A stretch of DNA of 64,000 bases from a virus, in IMG/VR virus record IMGVR_UViG_3300037882_004081, positions 38,729 through 102,728 of that record. One strand, given 5' to 3'. Each line of letters starts with the position of its first letter. The first letter of the stretch is position 1. A program made the position numbers and the translations under genes. This document shows, piece by piece, positions 1 through 6,691 of this stretch. Below the pieces are notes generated by a model, which did no database searches, was not told the origin of the DNA, and saw nothing but the letters and a program-made list of their open reading frames with translations.

Positions 1-1
1 A

Positions 2-658
2 AACGCGCTTCGCGCCCGTCTGGCCTTCACGGACCTTCCCGCCGAAACGTTCGATGCCGGGAGCTACGACACCAACTTCGACACCGACCTTGGTGACAAA
101 ATACGCGAAGACGTGATGACGATTGCGACCCGGTGGCATGAACCAGCGATTGTGGAGGTGCTGCAATTCCTTGTGGAAGTGGTGATGCAGGGGCGGGCGG
201 TCACGCGGAGACGGCAGGCACTCGCCACCGTCACCAAGAGCTTCGGAATCGCAGACTCAGAAGCCGCATTCCTGCTCGACTGGGCACAAGCACAAGTCCG
301 CTCCAAATTGCTCGACCACTATGACATCCCGATCGGTGACGAGGAAGCTTGGCGGTGCAGTGAGAAGTACAGCCACATCCCGGACCTCATGAAGCTGATC
401 GGCGTGGATGCCACCAAGCGCTTGATGGCAGTATACGGGGGCAAAGCGCTCAAGTTGCCTAGCCCGAGCCAAATCAGACGGGTGTCTCTGCTCAAGGACG
501 GGTATCAACGCTACTGGAGTTCCCCCGATCCGGAAGTTGCCGACGGGTTATCCAGGTCCTTGCGGGTGGCAAGGCAACGCCTCGAAACCGACCTCCACGA
601 CATGGCGCGTGGGGTCAACAGCGGCATCACGTTCGACAAGCCGCTATTCAACGACTAG
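2..658 (+). CDS. C-terminal part of hypothetical protein (5' cut by window edge)
   Basis: The reading frame is open from the first bases of the window, so the true start lies upstream and only about 218 residues are visible. No catalytic motif is recognised. The central part (LMKLIGVDATKRLMAVYGG followed by a leucine/proline step) has the look of the Mor-type motif in which a hydrophobic helix and a GG pair precede a putative helix-turn-helix; the protein coded from 4858 on the other strand carries a similar stretch. Its stop overlaps the stop of the convergent gene by 15 bases. A DNA-binding role is only a guess. Confidence 0.75.
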   Translation, partial: NALRARLAFTDLPAETFDAGSYDTNFDTDLGDKIREDVMTIATRWHEPAIVEVLQFLVEVVMQGRAVTRRRQALATVTKSFGIADSEAAFLLDWAQAQVRSKLLDHYDIPIGDEEAWRCSEKYSHIPDLMKLIGVDATKRLMAVYGGKALKLPSPSQIRRVSLLKDGYQRYWSSPDPEVADGLSRSLRVARQRLETDLHDMARGVNSGITFDKPLFND

Positions 659-1387
659 CTTGCTATTGATCAGGTCGGCCAGTCTCCCCGTCCTCAGGGA
701 TTCACTGAACCGATGGTGATAGTGATATTCGGCGGTCGTCTGGTATCCATGTTTGGCCAGCACTTGCTGTGCGATACCCCGGAACTCCAGCGCAACCTCT
801 TTCTCCTTGGCTGTCAGTTTGTATGGGCTGACGTGCGCCTTGACGAGGATGCTTTCGATGTCGTCCTGCGACATTGACGGATCAATACTGCTGGTCAAAG
901 AACCGGTGTTCTTGAAAATCTCGGGCTGGCGTGAGTCGATAGCCTCCACGTACACTGGTGTTCCTTCCAGTCCGAACGTCTTGATGACCGTGTAGGCCAG
1001 ATTCTCCGCGTCAACCTTGTTGCTGCGGCACCAGAACGAGATGGCGCTGAACTTCCCTAGGGCAGCGTTGTTGACGCCCTTCCATAGCCTCCCGCTTCTC
1101 GTCAGAATCCGGTTCTCGCCCATCTGCCCACCGAGTTTGGTGGCAACTGCCATGAAGGTGGGGAGGTCGAGTTTACCCTTGATGCCCACGTCGTATCCGG
1201 CCAGTGTTTTCTTGACCTCCGCTTCCGTTTTGGCGGATAGGGAGGCTTTCATGCCGTTGATGATAAACAGGTGGGTGCGGGAAGAGTACAGGACGGCACT
1301 CCCGATCACGGAAAACGTGATGGCGCTTGCGTGGTCGTGCGGCAGCACCAACTCTTTGAGTCTGAAATTGTCGGGATTGGATTTCAT
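644..1387 (-). CDS. Hypothetical protein, 247 aa
   Basis: The protein is not recognised. The ATG chosen gives a start (MKSNPDNFRLKEL) 25 bases after the stop of the upstream gene on the same strand; a longer frame reaching to 1537 would run into that gene and is unlikely. The sequence is mixed alpha/beta with a basic middle, one Cys, and a His/Tyr-rich C-terminal stretch (AEYHYHHRF). It is probably co-transcribed with the 404-residue zinc-ribbon protein that starts at 2627 under a strong promoter. Confidence 0.75.
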   Translation of the reverse strand: MKSNPDNFRLKELVLPHDHASAITFSVIGSAVLYSSRTHLFIINGMKASLSAKTEAEVKKTLAGYDVGIKGKLDLPTFMAVATKLGGQMGENRILTRSGRLWKGVNNAALGKFSAISFWCRSNKVDAENLAYTVIKTFGLEGTPVYVEAIDSRQPEIFKNTGSLTSSIDPSMSQDDIESILVKAHVSPYKLTAKEKEVALEFRGIAQQVLAKHGYQTTAEYHYHHRFSESLRTGRLADLINSKLVVE

Positions 1388-1412
1388 GCTTGATGATAGG
1401 TAAGTCGATGGG

Positions 1413-2627
1413 TTAGACCGCAACCACCTTCGTGATGCGGCGAATGTCGGTCTGGGCGACCTCTTGGTAATAGCGGTGTTTCGTGATGGTACCGGTGAAC
1501 TCGTAGGTGCCACCCACTTCGGCGTCCATCTTGCCACCCACCATCACGTTCCCAGCCTCGTCCACCATCAGATAGTTGTAGGAGGTTCCGCCGTTGAAGT
1601 CGTTAGGGAATTCGAGGATGCGGGTCACCTTGGCGCGGAACTTGCGACGCTCACCGATGGTTCCGACGTGCTGGGAAGTGGCGACCAGCTTGTCGTGATT
1701 GGCTTCCCGTTCGGCCTTGTTGATGGCGATTTTGCGCGAAATCGGCATTGCGATGGCGAGCCCAAGCAGGCTGCTTGGTGCGAAGCCAGCGGTCGCGATC
1801 ACGTGCAGGTTGCGGGAGAAGTCGTCATCACCGGCATTGGCGCGGAAGTGCTCAATCACCACTTCAGCTTCGGCACGGTCTTCGTCGTCGATCGAGTCCA
1901 TGAAGTCCTTGTCTTTGGCGACCCCGGTGACGCGATCGCGGATGAACTTGGACGAGCTTTCCACGCCATTTTCTTCGGCGCGATTCTTGCCAATCCACGC
2001 GAAATCCCTCATGTAACGGACGGCGGCAGCGACGACGGTAACGAGTTCGTAGGAAACGTCACCACCGCGCACCCCGTATCCGCGCTCCGTTTCCGGGTAG
2101 GCTTCCAAGGTGCGGTACAGCGTGTTGAGGAATTCGAACTTGCTGGCCAGATTGTTGGCGGAGTTGGAGCCCACGAAATCCTGCAGGCAGGACTTCCCAA
2201 TCTGACGGAACCCGCCGTCTTGGTGGCGCACGATGTAGGTGTGCTTGCGATCCCGGTTGGTGCGGCAGTGATCACAGGAGGTGGGGTCCTTGTGGCGGAT
2301 GCTCTCCGGGAACTCCACGCCCGGAACTCCCAAGATCACGTTGCCGGTGTCGCTGCCCCCGGCGTGGACGACGCCAGCAAACGACCACCCGGAGTAGGCG
2401 ACGGTGCCGGTGTCAAACACGTTGATCGTGGTGACCTTCACGATGGTCTTGCCGTCGAGTTCCGTGTTGCCCACGTAGTCCACCGTGTAGACTTCGACCT
2501 CTTCCATCTGGCTCGACACCACGTCGAACTGAGGAACTGGGAGTCCGAGCGCCGCCGCCCGACGCTGCAGGCCGCGAAACACCTTCGTGAAGGTCTCGAC
2601 GTCGCGAATCTTGAGGGTCGTGTTCAT
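1413..2627 (-). CDS. Zinc-ribbon protein of the phage/plasmid type, 404 aa, leaderless start
   Basis: Residues about 115-150 hold a CDHC pair and a later Cys in GKSCLQDFVG, a treble-clef-like arrangement seen in uncharacterised phage and plasmid proteins. The C-terminal 80 residues (from RKFRAKVTRI) alternate beta strands and could form an OB-like fold; that is inference. The start is set by the promoter: a TATAGT -10 box ends five bases before the ATG, so the mRNA should begin at or within a base or two of the start codon. No Shine-Dalgarno is possible. Function is unknown; strong expression is likely. Confidence 0.85.
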   Translation of the reverse strand: MNTTLKIRDVETFTKVFRGLQRRAAALGLPVPQFDVVSSQMEEVEVYTVDYVGNTELDGKTIVKVTTINVFDTGTVAYSGWSFAGVVHAGGSDTGNVILGVPGVEFPESIRHKDPTSCDHCRTNRDRKHTYIVRHQDGGFRQIGKSCLQDFVGSNSANNLASKFEFLNTLYRTLEAYPETERGYGVRGGDVSYELVTVVAAAVRYMRDFAWIGKNRAEENGVESSSKFIRDRVTGVAKDKDFMDSIDDEDRAEAEVVIEHFRANAGDDDFSRNLHVIATAGFAPSSLLGLAIAMPISRKIAINKAEREANHDKLVATSQHVGTIGERRKFRAKVTRILEFPNDFNGGTSYNYLMVDEAGNVMVGGKMDAEVGGTYEFTGTITKHRYYQEVAQTDIRRITKVVAV

Positions 2628-2632
2628 CAGGA

Positions 2633-2661
2633 ACTATAACACACCCGGTGACTTTTGTCAA
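2633..2661 (-). promoter_or_regulatory. Strong sigma70-type promoter, leaderless
   Basis: On the minus strand TTGACA and TATAGT are separated by 17 bases, with an extended -10 (TGT before TATAGT). The -10 ends five bases before the ATG of the zinc-ribbon protein. The motif, including the flanking AC before TTGACA and GTGTG before the -10, recurs at other promoters in the window. Confidence 0.9.
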
Positions 2662-2894
2662 GTAGGAATCTGTGCCGGAATCACTGTGGGCTGGGTATCA
2701 CTTTTCGCGTAGAATTCCTCAAGGGCAGTAGTGACCGCTTCCGCGTGTTCCGGCGACATGCACTCCGCCCAGTGTTCAAGATCGACCGAGTAGACCTCAT
2801 AGGCGGGTCCATTAGGTCCACCATAGGTGCGCCAGCGAAACCTTTCGTGGTGACCGCGTGGGAACGGGTTGGGCGCTGGTGGTATGCTGCTCAC
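2658..2894 (-). CDS. Small hypothetical protein, 78 aa
   Basis: The GTG start overlaps the TGA stop of the upstream gene (GTGA), a coupling arrangement used repeatedly in this genome, and this decides the start. The protein has a basic, proline-rich N-terminus and an acidic/helical middle (DLEHWAECMSPEHAEAV). It ends on top of the -35 box of the next promoter. No family is recognised. Confidence 0.65.
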   Translation of the reverse strand: MSSIPPAPNPFPRGHHERFRWRTYGGPNGPAYEVYSVDLEHWAECMSPEHAEAVTTALEEFYAKSDTQPTVIPAQIPT

Positions 2895-3517
2895 TGCGTT
2901 TTGTAAGGTTCAAAATACACCGTAATCCCACTGACTTTGTAGCCGTAAACCGTGTTTTCGGAAGAGTCCACGTTGCCATCCCCCATGACCTTGTATTTCA
3001 GCATGGCTGGTCGGTCTTTGACGGACTCCCATAGTGGGACGTTCAGTGCGTGGAAGTCACCGACCAAAAAGAACTCGTTACCCTCTATCCTCTCGGTGCG
3101 GATGTTCCGCATTTCCCCGACCGTGTGAGTCGGTGAAAGGACACCAGCTGGACTACCTTCCAAGTTCACCAGACACGGGCTCGGGAAGGACTCAAACGAG
3201 TTCTCGTGGTAGATAAGGCCACTGTTCGGAGACGGATGGCCAAGCTGGATCAACTCCACTGTACGAAGTGATAGTTGCTCCGATTCCGGGCGCGGATCGG
3301 TCCATATCCACCCAAAGCTCTCGGACCGCCGCAGTTTCAGGTCCCCGATTGGGGTTGTGCAGACCACCCCAGTTGGGTCAAAGCCACACCGCTCAATGAG
3401 GTCTCCGAGCATCTTCGGAACCGACTCCACGTTGATTTCCTGAACCTGCCGATCGCGTTCATCGAACGCACAAATGTTACCGTTTGGGAACAGGATGAGT
3501 GACTTGAGTTGTTTCAT
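2891..3517 (-). CDS. Hypothetical protein, 208 aa
   Basis: The ATG start (MKQLKSLILFPNGNI) lies inside the end of the upstream small gene, an overlap of 41 bases, and the stop is coupled to the downstream gene by GTGA. The sequence is beta-rich with an early hydrophobic strand, no obvious signal peptide, and a C-terminus (YGYKVSGITVYFEPYKTQ) typical of a globular beta protein. No family recognised. Confidence 0.75.
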   Translation of the reverse strand: MKQLKSLILFPNGNICAFDERDRQVQEINVESVPKMLGDLIERCGFDPTGVVCTTPIGDLKLRRSESFGWIWTDPRPESEQLSLRTVELIQLGHPSPNSGLIYHENSFESFPSPCLVNLEGSPAGVLSPTHTVGEMRNIRTERIEGNEFFLVGDFHALNVPLWESVKDRPAMLKYKVMGDGNVDSSENTVYGYKVSGITVYFEPYKTQ

Positions 3518-3695
3518 TTCGTTTGAGTGGCTTTCCCATGTACTGCCTCCAAGCTCTGGTGCGTTGACAAGTGTGGCAGGTCACGTCTCGACCGTCGTAG
3601 GCGGCGTGCTCCGACCCGACCAGACCGCAACCTGTCACGTTGCGGTTCGAAGGTCGGAAGTGGACGGGACGCCCGATCCGTGGCACGTAGGCCAT
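3477..3695 (-). CDS. Small zinc-binding-type protein, 72 aa
   Basis: Residues 38-43 contain CHTC, with a further Cys upstream in VTGCGLVG and a conserved-looking H between them, as in short phage zinc-knuckle proteins. The ATG at the upstream end abuts the stop of the 226-residue protein. The downstream gene starts inside this one. Basic residues near both termini would suit nucleic-acid binding, but this is inference. Confidence 0.6.
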   Translation of the reverse strand: MAYVPRIGRPVHFRPSNRNVTGCGLVGSEHAAYDGRDVTCHTCQRTRAWRQYMGKPLKRNETTQVTHPVPKR

Positions 3696-4375
3696 TACAG
3701 CTTGCCCTCTTTGACTTGGGTGCCGGTTGGCACCAGTTCTTCCAGCGCGTCGAATTGCTCCTTGCTGAGCGCCTTGGACTCCAGCATGCTCAGCTTTTTG
3801 CTGTTGTAGCCTTCGGTCGGGAACACTTGCATCTTGAGCGCAATCACGTCGTCGGGGTTGAGACCAAGCTTGGTCAGCATTTCCTTCATGCCCTCGTAAA
3901 CGGCGGTCTGCTTGTCTTCGGGGATTTTGGCGCTGGTGATCGAGAGCGAGAAGCGCTCTTCGAAAAGAGCTTCCGCGTTGTCCTCGCCGATCCGGGCGAC
4001 GAGTTCGGTGGCAACCGCATCGGAATCGTCGGTGCCAGCGGTCTTGACGGCGAAACGGGTGGTGTCGGGGAACGACACCATCACGACGCCACCTTCAGGA
4101 CCGAGGATTTTGACCGAGGAAACCGCCGCACCGTTGTGGGTCGGGTTTTCGAGGTAGTTGGCGCGGGCAAACCCGGAGATGACCGACTTGGCACCCTTGA
4201 GGGAGGTCTCCATTTCCTTGAACTTCTTGTTGTCAACGGCGAACGAATCGACGTATTCAGCGAGTTCAACGAGTTCCGGATTCGCCTTGGTGTCCAGCGA
4301 AATGACGCGGTGGGCTTCCTTGAGAGCCTTGGTGACGGTCGGCTTGGCGGCGGCGAGTTTGGAGCGAAGGGCCAT
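3695..4375 (-). CDS. Hypothetical protein, 226 aa
   Basis: First gene after a near-perfect sigma70 promoter. Its leader of about 45 bases is almost purely A and C near the start (CCAACCCAACTCACACC then ATG) with no Shine-Dalgarno. The protein is acidic, highly charged and mostly helical, with a beta-rich centre (SSVKILGPEGGVVMVSF). Probably abundant and cytosolic. No family recognised. Confidence 0.8.
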   Translation of the reverse strand: MALRSKLAAAKPTVTKALKEAHRVISLDTKANPELVELAEYVDSFAVDNKKFKEMETSLKGAKSVISGFARANYLENPTHNGAAVSSVKILGPEGGVVMVSFPDTTRFAVKTAGTDDSDAVATELVARIGEDNAEALFEERFSLSITSAKIPEDKQTAVYEGMKEMLTKLGLNPDDVIALKMQVFPTEGYNSKKLSMLESKALSKEQFDALEELVPTGTQVKEGKL

Positions 4376-4425
4376 GGTGTGAGTTGGGTTGGGTTGGTTG
4401 GTGAAAGCGTAATTGCTACATCGGA

Positions 4426-4454
4426 ATTATACCACACCTTTGTACGTTTGTCAA
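4426..4454 (-). promoter_or_regulatory. Strong sigma70-type promoter
   Basis: Minus strand: TTGACA, 17-base spacer, TATAAT, a consensus match at both boxes plus extended -10 (TGG before TATAAT). It serves the 226-residue gene starting at 4375 and probably the downstream small genes. Confidence 0.92.
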
Positions 4455-4459
4455 GTCCC

Positions 4460-4858
4460 CTACTTAGAAAGCCCTTCCAGCATCTCCTTGATGGATGGTG
4501 GTACCCCCGCTTCCCGCTCCGCCTTCTTCCGACACTTGCGCTGTTTTGCCGTCCACTTGTTCAGGTGCGTGATGACGCGGGCCAGCTGCACCGCGTCCAC
4601 GTCCACTTTTTCAGCCTCTGCGATCGGGTCCAGGCGTTCCCGGATGCACCGGACCGCCGTCACCCCCACACGGAGATGACGGGCGAAGTCGTCGCACGAA
4701 GGAATCGTCACGGTCGTCCCACCGATGTGGGCGATGAGACGCAGGACCTCATCAGGTCCCAGCATCCACGTGAGCAACTCCAGTCCCGGATGGGACTCGT
4801 AAAACAGAGCCAGCGAAAGCTCGTTGCCAAGCCCTTCGAGTGGATCTGGAAGTTTCAC
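4460..4858 (-). CDS. Putative DNA-binding protein, Mor-like motif, 132 aa
   Basis: Residues about 30-65 read as hydrophobic helix, a GG pair (IAHIGGTTVTIPS) and then a helix, the pattern seen in Mor-type phage regulators. The C-terminal half is strongly basic (KWTAKQRKCRKKAER). It follows the GroES-like gene directly, with its ATG one base from that stop. A regulatory or DNA-binding role is inferred; the motif match is weak. Confidence 0.6.
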   Translation of the reverse strand: MKLPDPLEGLGNELSLALFYESHPGLELLTWMLGPDEVLRLIAHIGGTTVTIPSCDDFARHLRVGVTAVRCIRERLDPIAEAEKVDVDAVQLARVITHLNKWTAKQRKCRKKAEREAGVPPSIKEMLEGLSK

Positions 4859-5419
4859 CTACTCGCCAATGATAGGAAGCGTACCGTCCGCGACACCCTT
4901 GGCGAGGCGTGCCAGTTCGGATTCCCGTGGAGCACCCGTCACCGGGTCGCGCACCACCTCGCCGAGCTTGTCTTGGTCCTCGTAGGTCTGCTTGGTCCAC
5001 CACTCGCGGTACTTGCGGAAATCGGCGAGTTGCTCTGAGGTCCAATCTGGGTTTTCGGGGTGGTTGAGATTCGGCAGCACCATGATAACGCTGTGCGGGT
5101 TCTCTTCGACCTTCCAGCCCATTTGGCCATTGAGACCATTGGGGACGCGCCACATCGTGGTGGTGTGGAGCAGCACGATGTCGCCGACTTTGACGCGTTT
5201 GACATCGGGTCCGATTTGGACGACTTCACAGATTTCGTACTTCTTTTCGAGAGCGTCCTTTTTGCCTTGCGGCAGCACGATTCCGGATTCCGTTTGACCC
5301 GCGCAATACTGCATGGTGTCAACCGCGAAAATGGCGGCTCCGATGGGGCTCGCGAGCGACATCGGGACATAGAGGATACAATTCGACAGGGTGGTTGGTG
5401 CGGCAGATGATGACGACAT
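4859..5419 (-). CDS. GroES-like co-chaperonin, 186 aa
   Basis: Residues 45-50 (SGIVLP) and 76-85 (VKVGDIVLLH) match the two most conserved blocks of the GroES fold, with the intervening segment resembling the GroES beta-barrel. GroES is about 97 residues; here an extra C-terminal region of some 90 residues, rich in Glu and Trp, is added. By analogy with T4 gp31 such proteins cap the host GroEL to fold the capsid protein. No GroEL gene is seen in the window, so host GroEL would be the partner. Some GroES conserved positions differ, so the assignment rests on two motifs. Confidence 0.7.
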   Translation of the reverse strand: MSSSSAAPTTLSNCILYVPMSLASPIGAAIFAVDTMQYCAGQTESGIVLPQGKKDALEKKYEICEVVQIGPDVKRVKVGDIVLLHTTTMWRVPNGLNGQMGWKVEENPHSVIMVLPNLNHPENPDWTSEQLADFRKYREWWTKQTYEDQDKLGEVVRDPVTGAPRESELARLAKGVADGTLPIIGE

Positions 5420-5448
5420 ACACGGCGCAGAAAACCCTATGTTTCGAG

Positions 5449-5673
5449 ATGACTTCTTCTAGCGATCTGCCCGGTACCCTCCACAGTGTTGACATTGAAG
5501 ACAACAAGATCGTGGGAGGCGTCGTGGAGGTGGAGGATCACGGTTGCCGGATCTGCCTAACGAGTGAGCGGATCAGCGAGGACGTGCGGGAGATCGGGAC
5601 GCACGGGTTGCTCCAGTGGAACAACGGGTGGTACTTCAACGCTAAGCCCTCCCCCAGGCAATTTTCGTGTTGA
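5449..5673 (+). CDS. Small hypothetical protein, 74 aa
   Basis: A lone plus-strand gene between minus-strand blocks. The frame is open from a TTG at 5395 and an ATG at 5407; the internal ATG (MTSSSDLPGTL) is chosen because it avoids overlap with the divergent GroES-like gene. The protein is acidic with beta-strand periodicity. The 3' end overlaps the convergent structural gene by 32 bases. It could be spurious. Confidence 0.4.
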   Translation: MTSSSDLPGTLHSVDIEDNKIVGGVVEVEDHGCRICLTSERISEDVREIGTHGLLQWNNGWYFNAKPSPRQFSC

Positions 5674-6691
5674 TCACGAGGGTTCCGAGAGCCCCTTTGG
5701 TGCGGTCTTCAGTGAGCGTCCACAGGTGTTGCGCGTAAGTGATGTCTTCGATGTGGTCCTCGAAGTCATCGGTGTCGTAAACCGAAATGCCAAGGGTGCG
5801 CACAATGCCGGTCACTGCACCCTCGCCGATCGTCGTCACATAGTTGATTTCGAAGCTCCCCGGCACATAAGCGTCATCGGTCATCGTGAAGTTGTTGGCG
5901 TTGGTACGCCCCGCCACGTTGGTTCCACTGGCATCAGGCCAAGCGGGTGCCACGATCTCATCGGCCAACACGAACAGCCGGAAGAATCGCTGATCCCCAC
6001 CCGCACTGGTACGGCGTGATGGCTCACAGATAACCGCGTGACCGGCGTCCGCTGAATCGTCCATCCCGGCAACGCTGGCGTTGTATCCGGCAGTGCCAAA
6101 TGGGAATGGCACAACGTTCCACCAGAGTAGCGCGGGAACTGCCATAGTGCTTTCCCACCCTGTTCCACTGATCCCAAGCCCGACCGCTGATCTTGTCGAG
6201 GCGTTCCTTACCACCAACGTGACTTCGAAAATGAGCCTGAGTCTCCGCCCCGGTGACACGGGTATCGATGGAAGGAGAGCCCTTGCGAACAAGTTGTCCC
6301 CAGCACTTCCTTGACTCGAAATCCCGCACTCGCGATAGGTGGTAAGGGCGACCGGGGTTGCGAAGTCGAAGCAGCGCCTGAATAACACGCGGTCATTCGC
6401 CGAGTCGTTCAGATTGTCGCACGATTGCAGCGTCTCCGCCCCGACCACCCAGTCAAACACCGCGTAGTCGTTGGTCCTTGATTCTTCGTCGATGAGCCCC
6501 TCTTGCACGATAGATGGGGCAGTGCCATCCAAGCCAGCTGCCGCATACTTGAGTTGTTCCCACCAACACTCGTCAACTAGGCGGTCTAGCCCGGAATTGA
6601 TGATGGTACAGGTTTGCCACCCGGTCTCAAATAGGACCGCATCAACATCGTTGATCACGAAGGCTTTAACACGATTGGCGGCGGTGATCAT
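5642..6691 (-). CDS. Virion/fibre-like protein, 349 aa
   Basis: The start is the ATG overlapping the stop of the upstream 580-residue gene (ATGA). Composition is typical of tail-fibre or adsorption proteins: beta-rich, many aromatic and Gly/Asn/Thr residues, few Lys. It is the last of three consecutive large genes of this character, which suggests one complex. No enzyme motif is seen. Receptor binding or tail adornment is inferred from context and composition. Confidence 0.75.
   Translation of the reverse strand: MITAANRVKAFVINDVDAVLFETGWQTCTIINSGLDRLVDECWWEQLKYAAAGLDGTAPSIVQEGLIDEESRTNDYAVFDWVVGAETLQSCDNLNDSANDRVLFRRCFDFATPVALTTYRECGISSQGSAGDNLFARALLPSIPVSPGRRLRLIFEVTLVVRNASTRSAVGLGISGTGWESTMAVPALLWWNVVPFPFGTAGYNASVAGMDDSADAGHAVICEPSRRTSAGGDQRFFRLFVLADEIVAPAWPDASGTNVAGRTNANNFTMTDDAYVPGSFEINYVTTIGEGAVTGIVRTLGISVYDTDDFEDHIEDITYAQHLWTLTEDRTKGALGTLVINTKIAWGRA

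Noticed and set aside
1464-2639. Long plus-strand frame (391 codons)
   Set aside because: Antisense of the zinc-ribbon gene with a matching promoter; composition is Val/Gly/His-rich shadow-like.
3563-3590. TTGACA on the plus strand
   Set aside because: No -10 at the right distance and it lies within minus-strand coding sequence.
3527-5038. Long plus-strand frame (503 codons)
   Set aside because: It runs antisense to four coherent minus-strand genes, including the GroES-like one, has Arg/His/Leu-rich low-complexity composition and no protein-like motif.
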